A stretch of DNA of 64,000 nucleotides from SKZT01 sp964478625 (GTDB lineage: Bacteria; Desulfobacterota; Desulfobacteria; Desulfobacterales; SKZT01), in assembly GCA_964478625.1 (NCBI GenBank), contig CAYZJH010000003.1, positions 1-64,000 on the forward strand. Direction: 5' to 3'. Shown here one piece after another: positions 16,029-24,718 of the stretch. Both the position numbers and the translations under genes were made by a program. Every line of letters begins with the position of its first letter. Position 1 is the first letter of the stretch. Under the pieces are notes generated by a model that worked only from the letters and a program-made list of their open reading frames with translations, was not told the origin of the DNA and ran no database searches.

Positions 16029-16598
16029 TTATTTGGACACTTTTCGATGAAAAATATCCAACGCTCCCGGAAGAAGCCTTCGAACAAACCCCTCCCGATC
16101 TCTTTCATGAAGATTTAGATAGGCGGAATAATCCGGATGCATTTGTGATAGTTGAGGTGGGTTTTCCTGTAAGGTATTCTTGTATTTGGCGAAATTTTTT
16201 ACCAATTCTATCAGGCTTTTCATCCCGCAAGCTGTAGGATCGACCCAGCCCAAACGGCGCATCAATTCAAAACGACATAAATCCGATAAAAACAAGTGGA
16301 TTTCCATCACGTAAAGCTGATTATGTTTGTCAAGGCTGGAAAATTTAATTGGAGGTCCCAATTCCAACCCCCCCATGATCATTTCATAAAATGCCGATGC
16401 ACTTTCTTCACCAGGTTGGGACAAATAAAGCAGGATCTTGTCGGGGATATCCAACAGTCTTGTTTCAGAGGAAAAATTAATTCCAAATCGCTTTTTCCAG
16501 GGGCCGAAAACCATCTTTCCCAATATTTCTTTCCGGTGATCGGCCAGATCAAGAATTTCTGCCATGGCTCTGTTTTTCCAATCTTTTTCAGTATTCAA
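16029..16598 (-). CDS. Hypothetical soluble protein
   Basis: A 189-residue, mostly helical, cytoplasmic-looking protein on the minus strand. It has no signal peptide, membrane segment or recognisable motif. Charged helices alternate with aromatic pairs, and a short Gly-rich turn (MIMGGLELGPP) lies in the centre. The frame is clean, with codon use like that of its neighbours, and it is convergent with the HD-domain gene, leaving 9 bases between the two stops. Its upstream region is shared with the nhaD promoter, so the two genes are divergent. I cannot assign a function. Confidence 0.6.
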   Translation of the reverse strand: MNTEKDWKNRAMAEILDLADHRKEILGKMVFGPWKKRFGINFSSETRLLDIPDKILLYLSQPGEESASAFYEMIMGGLELGPPIKFSSLDKHNQLYVMEIHLFLSDLCRFELMRRLGWVDPTACGMKSLIELVKNFAKYKNTLQENPPQLSQMHPDYSAYLNLHERDREGFVRRLLPGALDIFHRKVSK

Positions 16599-16688
16599 CG
16601 GGCGAGGTTTTTTAAAACAAAATTATCGTGAACATTTATATTTGTCAAGATTTCAAAGGCTTTTGGGATAAATACGGGTACAATAGAC

Positions 16689-16752
16689 TTGACATGGTTT
16701 GGATGTTTATGCAATAAGTGCTTTTTCTCTGAGTAAAGAAAAAGCGCTTATT
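16689..16752 (+). promoter_or_regulatory. Candidate promoter with long inverted repeat, upstream of nhaD
   Basis: TTGACA (16689-16694) is a perfect -35 hexamer, and an AATAAG -10 candidate (16713-16718) lies 18 bases downstream. A 16-bp inverted repeat begins at that -10: AATAAGTGCTTTTTCT (16713-16728) pairs with AGAAAAAGCGCTTATT (16737-16752) through an 8-base loop, with one G-T mismatch. It would either fold at the very start of the transcript or bind a dimeric regulator. No U-tract follows, so it is not a standard terminator. nhaD starts 91 bases downstream. Confidence 0.55.
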
Positions 16753-16843
16753 CCAATATTGTCTAACTCAAGATATATACAAGGGATTAAAACAAGTTTC
16801 AATGAAATATTCTCAAAAAGATTAAGGGGAAGGAGAAAGGAGC

Positions 16844-18427
16844 ATGAGTAACAGAGTTGTAACCGCGGTCATTTTAATCATGTGTGTTTTAGCAGGGTAC
16901 TATTTGTTTGCTAGTATAAATTTGGTTTCAACTCGAACTCAGATGGATGCCTCAAAAATTCAGGAATCAGTTAAAGATTATACCGCTCAGGAAACCGTTA
17001 CTCCCAAAGAACCTCCCGCAAAGGCGCCGGTGCATGATGTGGTTGAAAAGCACGCCGAAGATGACCAGGCTCATGATGACCACTTTAACTTGGGGGAGAT
17101 TCTTCCGCTTTGGAGCGTTATCCCTTTTGCCTGCATGTTGTTATCCATTGCCCTTTTGCCTTTGTTGGTCCCTGAATTTTGGCATCATAACTTTGGGAAG
17201 GTGTCGGCTTTCTGGGCAGCAACAATGGCGATTCCTTTTTTAATCATCTACAAAGGGTTGGCCCTCTACGAGATTCTTCATATCATTCTTGCGGATTACG
17301 TTCCATTCATTATTCTTCTGTGGGCATTGTACACTGTTTCGGGAGGAATACTTCTTCGCGGAACATTGAGAGGGACACCTATTGTCAATACGATTATGCT
17401 TTTGATCGGGACAATACTGGCATCCTGGATGGGGACCACGGGTGCGGCCATGCTGTTGATCCGGCCATTTTTAAGAGCAAACAGCTACCGTAAAAGCAGA
17501 ACATTCATGGTGGTATTTTTCATATTTCTGGTGGCCAATGTCGGCGGTTCTCTCACACCCCTTGGAGATCCTCCCTTGTTTCTGGGATTTTTGCACAACG
17601 TACCTTTTTTCTGGACTTTCAATATTTTCCCCCACATGCTTCTGGTGGTGGCGATTTTGCTGACGATCTATTTTATTATGGACACCATCTTTTATCGCAA
17701 AGAGGTGACAAGTCCACCGCCGGATGACGGTGTTAAAGAACCTTTGAAACTGGAAGGAATTCATAATTTCTTGTTCTTGGGCGGTATTGTTGTTGCAGTC
17801 CTCACAAGTGGTGTAGTGGATTGGGGCGAGGTGCACACCCTTGGGGTTCATCGTGCGGTTCAGGATTGGGGGCGCGATGGTTTTTTAATACTGATGGGTA
17901 TTTTGTCACTGCTGACCACGTCGTTTAAAATTCGTGAAGACAACGAATTTACATGGTTCCCGATTATTGAAGTTGCCTACCTGTTTATTGGAATTTTTAT
18001 TACCATGGTGCCCTGCCTTCTTATTCTCAAGGCAGGCCCCAAAGGGGAACTGGCCTTTTTAATCAACGCGGTTCAACAGCCTTACCATTATTTTTATGTG
18101 ACAGGGGTGCTGAGTGCTTTTCTGGACAATGCACCGACGTACTTGACTTTTTTCAACACAGCTCTGGGAAGTTTTTATCCCGGAATGGCTGAAAAACCTG
18201 CCGTGGATTTGTTGATAGCTGAAAATGCTGTCTATCTTAAAGCGATATCCACCGGAGCGGTATTTTTTGGCGCCTTCAGCTACATCGGGAATGCTCCTAA
18301 CTTTATGGTACGCTCCATTGCAGAGGAAGCCGGAACACCCATGCCGAGCTTTTTCGGATATATTATTAAGTACAGCCTTGTTTTTCTGGTACCTTCTTTT
18401 GTGATCGTGCATTTGATTTTCTTTTAA
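16844..18427 (+). CDS. nhaD: Sodium:proton antiporter, NhaD/CitMHS-like
   Basis: A 527-residue inner-membrane transporter of the ion transporter superfamily, with about 12 helices. It begins with one hydrophobic helix, then a His/Asp-rich hydrophilic stretch (residues about 60-85, with HAEDDQAHDDH) that could sense or bind a cation. The GGSLTPLGDPPLF and DNAPTYLTFFN hairpin motifs are typical of NhaD and citrate-type carriers. Annotated relatives in Desulfobacterota are called Na+/H+ antiporters, but a carboxylate substrate cannot be excluded. A double ribosome site (AAGGAG and GAAAGGAG) precedes the ATG. The gene leads into the kinase genes after 74 bases. Confidence 0.8.
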   Translation: MSNRVVTAVILIMCVLAGYYLFASINLVSTRTQMDASKIQESVKDYTAQETVTPKEPPAKAPVHDVVEKHAEDDQAHDDHFNLGEILPLWSVIPFACMLLSIALLPLLVPEFWHHNFGKVSAFWAATMAIPFLIIYKGLALYEILHIILADYVPFIILLWALYTVSGGILLRGTLRGTPIVNTIMLLIGTILASWMGTTGAAMLLIRPFLRANSYRKSRTFMVVFFIFLVANVGGSLTPLGDPPLFLGFLHNVPFFWTFNIFPHMLLVVAILLTIYFIMDTIFYRKEVTSPPPDDGVKEPLKLEGIHNFLFLGGIVVAVLTSGVVDWGEVHTLGVHRAVQDWGRDGFLILMGILSLLTTSFKIREDNEFTWFPIIEVAYLFIGIFITMVPCLLILKAGPKGELAFLINAVQQPYHYFYVTGVLSAFLDNAPTYLTFFNTALGSFYPGMAEKPAVDLLIAENAVYLKAISTGAVFFGAFSYIGNAPNFMVRSIAEEAGTPMPSFFGYIIKYSLVFLVPSFVIVHLIFF

Positions 18428-18501
18428 CGCGAAGAGTTTTTTAATATATCGGCAGCACAGTGTTATGTTGCGCAAGCAATGTTAACCACAAGAATACGCT
18501 C

Positions 18502-21048
18502 ATGATAAAGAGCCTTTATGATCAGAAAATAGCCATTGTGGGAGCCGGGAATTTCTGCGTCTGTTTTTTGAAGTATTTTTTCGGCCGGACGATCCGTGAT
18601 AAAAAACCCGTGGTTGTTGGTGTTGCCGACAAAGATGAAAATGCCAAAGGGCTTGTTTTGGCACAAAAGCTCGGTATTTATACCACAACCAATTATCGTG
18701 ATTTTTTTAAAATTAAGGGTCTTAAGGTTATTCTTGAGATGAGCAACGATCCCACCCTTGCGGATATTATCGGTGAGGCTGTGCCTGAAGGAGTTCAAGT
18801 CATCGATCATTACCAGGCAAGGACATTGTGGGATATCCTTCTGGTTCAGGATTTAAAAGACCAGGGGCTGGAACAGCTAAAGGTTAATCAATTTGACCCG
18901 GAAGAAATTCGAAAACTTCTTGATATTCTAATGGGGCGGTTTGCTTCGATTATTGAACAAAGAAGTAATCGATCCAGAGAAATCGAAAAAGAACTCTGGG
19001 AACATGAGGAGGCTGTGTCACAGATTATTCAGGGAAGCACCATTCCCACTTTCGTTATTGATAGGGACCACAAAGTCACCCATTGGAACAAGGCTCTGGA
19101 GAATTTGACCAATATCCCGGCTGGGGAGGTGGTGGGTACAAACAAGCAATGGATTCCGTTTTATAAAAGACAAAGGCCGACCATGGCTGATGTGATTTTG
19201 GATCAAATCGATACGAATGAAATTGGTAAATTATATGGTGCTGCCTGGAATAAGTCTGCTCTCATTGAAGGCGCCTATCAGGCGGAATCCTTTTTCCAGA
19301 ACTTGGGAAAAGATGGGAAATGGCTTTTTTTTACTGCAGCCCCTATTAAGTCGAAAAACGGAAAGATCATTGGGGCTATCGAAACATTTTGGGACAGAAC
19401 CGAAGATAAAAAATCAGAAGAGGAAAAAGAAAGGCACACCCGCGAACTCAAAACGTTAGTGGCTATTTACACTGCCTTGAATGAACAGGTGGAATTCGAT
19501 AAGAGAATTGAAGATGCCCTAAAAGTGGTTTATGATTTTATGGATGCCAATGCAGTATGCATTTTTTTATTGAAGGAGGACGGATCATTCTGTTTGCGAT
19601 ATAAGCTGGGAGAGTGCGATTTTCCTTATCCTGATGACAAAAGGGGTGATATGGACAATATCATTACCCGGGTGGCGGTCACAGACAAATTGACAATTTT
19701 TGAAGAAAGTCCTCAGGGACATCATGAGGAAAATAGCAGTGATTCAGGCAACAATGCCATAAAATCATTAGCTTATGTACCCATCAGCAATAAGGAACAA
19801 AATCCTTTTGGGGTCATTAGGATAGCCAGTAAAAAACCGACACAATTTGCCCATCGGGAAAAAGATATTCTGGAGCTTATCGGTAATCGTATCGGAGTAG
19901 CTATTGAAAATGCAATGCTTCAGGAGCAGTATATTAAATCCGAAGAAAAATACCGCACGTTGTTCGATAATGACCCGACTCCTATTTTTATCATTGACAG
20001 AGATAATTATGAAATAATTGACATGAACCAGCGGGCAAAGGATGTTTATGGTTACAAAATCCAAGAACTATTTGGGACTTCTTTTCTGGAGTTGGGTGAT
20101 CCGGATGACGATGAAGTGATCAGTGGCTTACGGTATCTCTCCAGGGAGCATTCCATGCTGTTTTCCAAAAGAAGACATTATAAGAAAGGGGGGCAAGCTT
20201 TTTTTGTCAATATTATTGTCAGTCATGCCGAGTATGGTGGGAAAAATGTTTTGATTGCAAACACCACGGATATTACGGAAATTGTTGAAAAAGAAACTCA
20301 GTTGATTCAAGCTAGTAAAATGACTACGTTAGGTGTAATGGCTGCCGGTATGGCTCATGAAATCAATCAACCGCTGAATGTCATTCAGATTTGTGCGGAT
20401 TTTTTTCTCAAAATGCTTAAAAAAGGAGTGCCTATTCCTGACGAAGATTTGAAAACCATGGCCAATGATATTGTGGAAAATGTTGCCAGAGCATCGAAAG
20501 TAATTAAGCACGTTCGCGATTTTGCAAGGCAGACGGAAGTGGTTCGTAATAAACTATTTATCAATGAGCCGATTCAAGACATTTTCAAGGTGCTTGGCCA
20601 TCAATTGAAAGTTCATCAGATTGATCTGGAACTTGATCTTGATGAAAATATACCTCCTATAATGGCAGACCACAATCGTATTGAGCAGGTTTTTATTAAC
20701 TTGGTCACCAATGCAATCGATGCCATGGATGAAAAGGCCGCAAAGCATGAAAATGGCAACGTTGAAAAGAAATTAACCATCAAATCATATCAGGAAAATG
20801 GTTATGTTACTGTAACAGTAACGGATACAGGCATCGGAATGACTGATGAAGTAAAAGAAAAATTATTCGAGCCCTTTTTTACAACCAAGCAAACGGGTAA
20901 GGGAACCGGCCTTGGGGTGAGTATCAGTTATGGAATTATCAAAGATTACGAAGGTAAAATAGAAATTGTGACAAAAGTAGGCGTCGGGACAACATTTAAA
21001 GTCAAATTTCCGGCAGCTGAAAGCACAATAAAAGATTACAATGCCTAA
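18502..21048 (+). CDS. Sensor histidine kinase with N-terminal Rossmann domain, PAS-GAF-PAS
   Basis: A soluble multidomain kinase of 848 residues without membrane helices. The order is: Rossmann fold (residues about 8-130) with KIAIVGAGNF and an acid-ended second strand (VVGVADKDE), suggesting NAD(P) binding; a helical linker; PAS1 (about 170-310); GAF (about 315-475); PAS2 (about 480-600); HisKA with His619 in GMAHEINQPLN; and HATPase with N box INLVTNAIDAMD, G1 DTGIGM and G2 GKGTGLG. I prefer ATG 18502 to the GTG at 18460, as the latter adds no conserved sequence. It overlaps the next kinase by 8 bases. The redox-sensing idea is inference. Confidence 0.88.
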   Translation: MIKSLYDQKIAIVGAGNFCVCFLKYFFGRTIRDKKPVVVGVADKDENAKGLVLAQKLGIYTTTNYRDFFKIKGLKVILEMSNDPTLADIIGEAVPEGVQVIDHYQARTLWDILLVQDLKDQGLEQLKVNQFDPEEIRKLLDILMGRFASIIEQRSNRSREIEKELWEHEEAVSQIIQGSTIPTFVIDRDHKVTHWNKALENLTNIPAGEVVGTNKQWIPFYKRQRPTMADVILDQIDTNEIGKLYGAAWNKSALIEGAYQAESFFQNLGKDGKWLFFTAAPIKSKNGKIIGAIETFWDRTEDKKSEEEKERHTRELKTLVAIYTALNEQVEFDKRIEDALKVVYDFMDANAVCIFLLKEDGSFCLRYKLGECDFPYPDDKRGDMDNIITRVAVTDKLTIFEESPQGHHEENSSDSGNNAIKSLAYVPISNKEQNPFGVIRIASKKPTQFAHREKDILELIGNRIGVAIENAMLQEQYIKSEEKYRTLFDNDPTPIFIIDRDNYEIIDMNQRAKDVYGYKIQELFGTSFLELGDPDDDEVISGLRYLSREHSMLFSKRRHYKKGGQAFFVNIIVSHAEYGGKNVLIANTTDITEIVEKETQLIQASKMTTLGVMAAGMAHEINQPLNVIQICADFFLKMLKKGVPIPDEDLKTMANDIVENVARASKVIKHVRDFARQTEVVRNKLFINEPIQDIFKVLGHQLKVHQIDLELDLDENIPPIMADHNRIEQVFINLVTNAIDAMDEKAAKHENGNVEKKLTIKSYQENGYVTVTVTDTGIGMTDEVKEKLFEPFFTTKQTGKGTGLGVSISYGIIKDYEGKIEIVTKVGVGTTFKVKFPAAESTIKDYNA

Positions 21049-22570
21049 AATATTGTTGATAGATGATGAAGAAACCAATGTCAGGGTTTTAGCCATTTCC
21101 CTGAGAAGTGACGGTTACGAGGTGGTAACGGCTTACAGCGGAGAGGAAGGTCTGGAGGTGTTTGATCGGGAATCTCCCGATATTGTCGTCACGGATATCA
21201 AAATGCCCGGAATGGACGGCATCGAGGTATTAAAAAATATAAAACAACGAAACCCCGAGGTTGAGGTTATTATAATTACTGGGCATGGGGATATAGATAA
21301 TGCTATCGAGGCGCTCAAGCACGGAGCTTCGGACTTCATTAACAAGCCTGTCAGAGATGAGGCCATTTCCCTGGCTTTGAAAAGAGCCCAGGAAAAGCTT
21401 TATATCAGAGGCAAACTAAAAGAATATACCGAAAATCTGGAAAGGGAGATTGAACGAGCTACCCATGAGTTGCGCCTTCAGTCCAACTTTTTGCAGAAAC
21501 TGATTAAAACCTCAGAAGAAGGCATTGTGGCCACGGATAAAAAATTCAATGTTGTTATTTATAATCCGGCCGCTGAACATATTCTCGGATATTCACCATC
21601 TGAAGTGCTTTATACCAAAAAGGCGAAGGATCTGTTTTCCAAAGAACTCATGCGTCATTACCAGGCTAGAAGGCATGAGAAGCAAAACAGACAGAGACTT
21701 CAGCATTTGGAAACGAAAATTTTGAACAAGGATGGCACGGCAATTCCGGTCCGTTTTATCGGGACATTTTTATATGAGCGAAAAAAGATCATGGGAAGCG
21801 TTGCATTTCTTCAGGATTTAAGGGAAATTAAACGCCTTGAAAAGGAACTGCTGATGTCTGAAAGGTTGGCAACCGTGGGACAGACCGTTGCGGGAATGGC
21901 TCACGGGGTTAAAAATATTCTCCATGGTTTTAAGGGCGGCAATTACCTTATGGAGGTCGGATTCAAAAAAGGCGACACTGAAAAATTAAAAGCGGGTTAC
22001 AGCATGATTCAAAAAAATATCAAACATACCTCGGAACTGGTCATGGACCTGCTATCTTATTCGAAGGTCAGAGAGCCAGAATATGAACCATGCTACCCGA
22101 ATGAAATTGTTGAGGATGTCTGCCAGGTCATGGAAGCGACGGCGAAGGAACATAACGTCGAGATGGTTAAAGAGCTTGATCCTGCCATTGACCAGGTTTT
22201 AATGGATTCAAGAAGTCTCCACACTACGTTGATGAATCTTGTTTCCAATGCCATTGATGCATGTGTTTTTGATGATTCCCCCGGAAAAGCACTGCAAGTC
22301 AAATTGAAAACGGCTCTTATCGATGGAAATATCATTCGGTTTGAAGTCATGGATAACGGCATGGGCATGGATTCAGAGGTGAAAAATAAGATCTTTACCT
22401 CATTTTTCAGCACAAAGGGTCATAAAGGAACGGGCCTTGGGCTTCTGGTCGCCAGAAAGCTGGTTGAGGATCACGGTGGAACAATCGATGTGGTTTCTGA
22501 AGTTGGTAAAGGTACGACTTTTATTTTGAAGATCCCTTTTCTGGATTTGAAGCAAAAAAAAGTTGGTTAA
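21041..22570 (+). CDS. Hybrid protein: receiver-PAS-histidine kinase
   Basis: A 509-residue soluble protein. The receiver domain (1-120) has acidic pocket Asp8/Asp9, phospho-acceptor Asp52 (VTDIKMP) and Lys in INKPV. A coiled linker leads to a PAS domain (about 145-260) and HisKA with His288 in the box AHGVKN, unlike the usual HExxNP. HATPase_c follows with NLVSNAIDA, DNGMGM and GHKGTGLGL. It is probably phosphorylated by the preceding kinase and in turn signals to the separate receiver at 22633. No DNA-binding domain is attached. Confidence 0.9.
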   Translation: MPKILLIDDEETNVRVLAISLRSDGYEVVTAYSGEEGLEVFDRESPDIVVTDIKMPGMDGIEVLKNIKQRNPEVEVIIITGHGDIDNAIEALKHGASDFINKPVRDEAISLALKRAQEKLYIRGKLKEYTENLEREIERATHELRLQSNFLQKLIKTSEEGIVATDKKFNVVIYNPAAEHILGYSPSEVLYTKKAKDLFSKELMRHYQARRHEKQNRQRLQHLETKILNKDGTAIPVRFIGTFLYERKKIMGSVAFLQDLREIKRLEKELLMSERLATVGQTVAGMAHGVKNILHGFKGGNYLMEVGFKKGDTEKLKAGYSMIQKNIKHTSELVMDLLSYSKVREPEYEPCYPNEIVEDVCQVMEATAKEHNVEMVKELDPAIDQVLMDSRSLHTTLMNLVSNAIDACVFDDSPGKALQVKLKTALIDGNIIRFEVMDNGMGMDSEVKNKIFTSFFSTKGHKGTGLGLLVARKLVEDHGGTIDVVSEVGKGTTFILKIPFLDLKQKKVG

Positions 22571-22632
22571 AAAAGTGAGTGATTCAAATATGAAACCATT
22601 AAAATTAATTTACTTATCAAGGAGAATGGGTT

Positions 22633-23025
22633 ATGGGAAAAAGAGTTCTTGTGGTAGATGATGATCCGGATGTCCGCTTGTTTTCGCAGACGGTCCTGGA
22701 AGAAAACGGTTATATCCCCGTATTAGCAACCAATGGGGAAGAGGGTGAAGAAGCTGTAAAAAAGGAAAAACCGGATTTGATTATTCTTGATGTACTGATG
22801 CCCAGGGAAAGCGGAATTCGTTTATACCGGAGGTTGAAAACCAATAAAAAGTTCAAGGATATACCTATAATTATGTTAAGCGGGATTGCTGAAAAATCAT
22901 TTTTGAGATCCCAGAAAGTCCTGACCGAGTTCGGAGGAGATCCTGTTCCCGAGCCCGAAGCGTACCTGGAAAAACCTGTAGATGGAGACATTTTGGCTGA
23001 TACAATTAAAAAGGTACTTGGCTAA
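22633..23025 (+). CDS. Single-domain response regulator
   Basis: A stand-alone receiver of 130 residues. It has acidic residues Asp9-Asp11, phospho-acceptor Asp53 (ILDVLMP), the switch Ser in IIMLSG, and Lys in LEKPV. A small insertion (residues about 95-108, GGDPVPEPEA) sits before the last strand, a feature of some sulfate-reducer receivers. There is no output domain, so it likely acts by protein contact. AAGGAG lies 8 bases before the ATG. It is 16 bases upstream of the Usp gene, in the same operon. Confidence 0.93.
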   Translation: MGKRVLVVDDDPDVRLFSQTVLEENGYIPVLATNGEEGEEAVKKEKPDLIILDVLMPRESGIRLYRRLKTNKKFKDIPIIMLSGIAEKSFLRSQKVLTEFGGDPVPEPEAYLEKPVDGDILADTIKKVLG

Positions 23026-23040
23026 AAAAAATAAAAAGGT

Positions 23041-23952
23041 GTGGCGGTGAACCAACAAAATGATAAAAATATGATGATTCGAAAAATGCTGTTTGTCACA
23101 AAGTTCGAAGAACTGGGGTTTGGTGCTTTGCAATCGCTTTTGCCCCTGAGAAAATCCGCGCTGGACCATGTCATTTTCATGAATGTCATTGAAAGAGATC
23201 GTGTGGCCATGCATCGGGGAGTAGGGTATAAAAAAAGTGAAGAACGAAAACTCAGAGAACAGGCAAACATTCGATTTATTGACTGGGCGGAAAACTTATT
23301 CGAGCAAGGCATGGAGGTGGGTGCCTATATTGTTGTGGGAAATCTGGTTCCTCAGGTCATTGATGCCGCGGAAAAAGAAAATGCCGATCTTGTTGTCATT
23401 GGCCGCCGAAGCAGAAAAATGATGGAAGTTTTCTATTCAGGAGCAGATATTACTGAGCTTTTAAGCAGAATTGAAAGGCCGGTTCTGGTTTATAAAAACA
23501 GGATGGATTCCGGAGCGGTATTGGAAAGACCATTTGAAAAGCCGCTTCTGGCTGTAGACTGGTCACCGGCCTGTATGAGAGCAGTAGACTATTTGAAAAA
23601 CTTAAAAGATGTGATTCATAAAATCAATTTGGTGCATGTTGCGAGCCGAAAGGAGCTTAAAGGCACAACTAACCTTGATATCCAGCAGCTTCGCAAAGAA
23701 AAAAGAGAGAGGTTGGATAAAATTTGCGAGATTTTTGCGGCCAATGGTATTGAAGCAACATCCCATGTTTATGTGGGCGATACTATTGAAGAAATTGAGC
23801 GAGCTGCAGGTGAACGCAAATCAACATTGATAGTTATGGGGTCTTCCGGAAAATCCACGTGGGTTGAACGATGGCTTGGAAGCACGCCAAGATATATTGC
23901 TGAAAAGTCGCCTTATCCGGCTTTGATTATACCCTATGGGGGACACAATTAA
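23041..23952 (+). CDS. Tandem universal stress protein (two UspA domains)
   Basis: A 303-residue protein with two UspA domains. The second ends with the full ATP-binding pattern G-2x-G-9x-G-S/T, seen as GSSGKSTWVERWLGST. The first domain has the related stretch VIGRRSRKMMEVFYSG but lacks the second Gly, so it probably does not bind ATP. Starts at GTG 23041 or GTG 23047 are both possible. It follows a receiver and precedes a kinase-like protein, which places it in the same signalling operon as the antiporter. Confidence 0.9.
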   Translation: MAVNQQNDKNMMIRKMLFVTKFEELGFGALQSLLPLRKSALDHVIFMNVIERDRVAMHRGVGYKKSEERKLREQANIRFIDWAENLFEQGMEVGAYIVVGNLVPQVIDAAEKENADLVVIGRRSRKMMEVFYSGADITELLSRIERPVLVYKNRMDSGAVLERPFEKPLLAVDWSPACMRAVDYLKNLKDVIHKINLVHVASRKELKGTTNLDIQQLRKEKRERLDKICEIFAANGIEATSHVYVGDTIEEIERAAGERKSTLIVMGSSGKSTWVERWLGSTPRYIAEKSPYPALIIPYGGHN

Positions 23953-24021
23953 TCCCATTAACAATGGCTTTCGCCCATTTTTTGACGGAGCCTTCTCGGT
24001 AATAAATATTAGGAGGATTTG

Positions 24022-24657
24022 ATGGCAGTTATCACAATTTCGCGGCAATTCGGCAGTGGGGGTAAAGCCTTGGGTAAAATGCTCGCCGATGAGTTGGGAT
24101 ATGTTTTTGCCGATAGCGATATTGTCTCGAAGATTGCCCAGGCGGCCAATGTTTCCGAAACCTGGGTCGAAAATGTGGAAAAAGAGGCAGGCGGCAAACT
24201 TTCCAGGGTAATTTCCCGAATGGTATCCAAAGGTCTTGTGGATAAAGTGCTCAAAGATGAGCGCGGTTATATCGATGAAGAAATCTATCTGGATTATCTG
24301 GTCGTAATGGTGGCTCAGATCGCTGAAGAAGGTGATGTGGTGATTATGGGTCGCGGAAGCCAGTATATTTTGCGGGATCATCCGGATGCCATTCATGTTC
24401 TGTTGGTCAACGAGTTTGAAAACCGGGTCAAATATGTCATAGAACACCATGATCTGCCTTATAATAAGGCGGCCCAGATGGTGCGTAGTGAAGATAAACG
24501 CCGAGCAAGCCTTTACAAAAAGATCGGTAAAACCGATTATGATCGGCCTGATCTGTATGACCTCGTTTTGAACATGGCTGAATTGGATTTGGACACGGCT
24601 AAAAATATGGTTATCGATCTGGTTAAAGCAAGATCCAAAAAAAATGTAACAGCTTGA
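24022..24657 (+). CDS. Cytidylate kinase-like protein
   Basis: A 211-residue P-loop kinase of the cytidylate-kinase-like family (PF13189). The N-terminus VITISRQFGSGGKALGKMLA has the ISRQ and GSGGK signature of this family. MGRGSQYIL and RVKYVIEHHDL are further matches, and the conserved YDLVLNMAELDLDTA lies near the end. It is not canonical CMP kinase, and the true substrate is unknown. ATG 24022 is favoured by AGGAGG (24011-24016). A terminator follows at 24677, so it is the last gene of the nhaD signalling block. Confidence 0.88.
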   Translation: MAVITISRQFGSGGKALGKMLADELGYVFADSDIVSKIAQAANVSETWVENVEKEAGGKLSRVISRMVSKGLVDKVLKDERGYIDEEIYLDYLVVMVAQIAEEGDVVIMGRGSQYILRDHPDAIHVLLVNEFENRVKYVIEHHDLPYNKAAQMVRSEDKRRASLYKKIGKTDYDRPDLYDLVLNMAELDLDTAKNMVIDLVKARSKKNVTA

Positions 24658-24676
24658 TGAGCCTATCTCAAGGGAG

Positions 24677-24718
24677 AAGGGTGAAAACTTATCATTGGAA
24701 AAGTGTTCACCCTTTTTT
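24677..24718 (+). terminator. Intrinsic terminator at the end of the nhaD block
   Basis: A 14-bp stem (AAGGGTGAAAACTT against AAGTGTTCACCCTT, one mismatch) with a 10-base loop is followed by six T. It sits 20 bases past the cytidylate-kinase-like gene and overlaps the stop region of the minus-strand gene that ends at 24717. Confidence 0.88.

Noticed and set aside
16713..16752. Reading the nhaD upstream inverted repeat as a terminator
   Set aside because: No U-tract follows either arm and it overlaps a good -35/-10 arrangement, so a regulatory or leader role is more likely.
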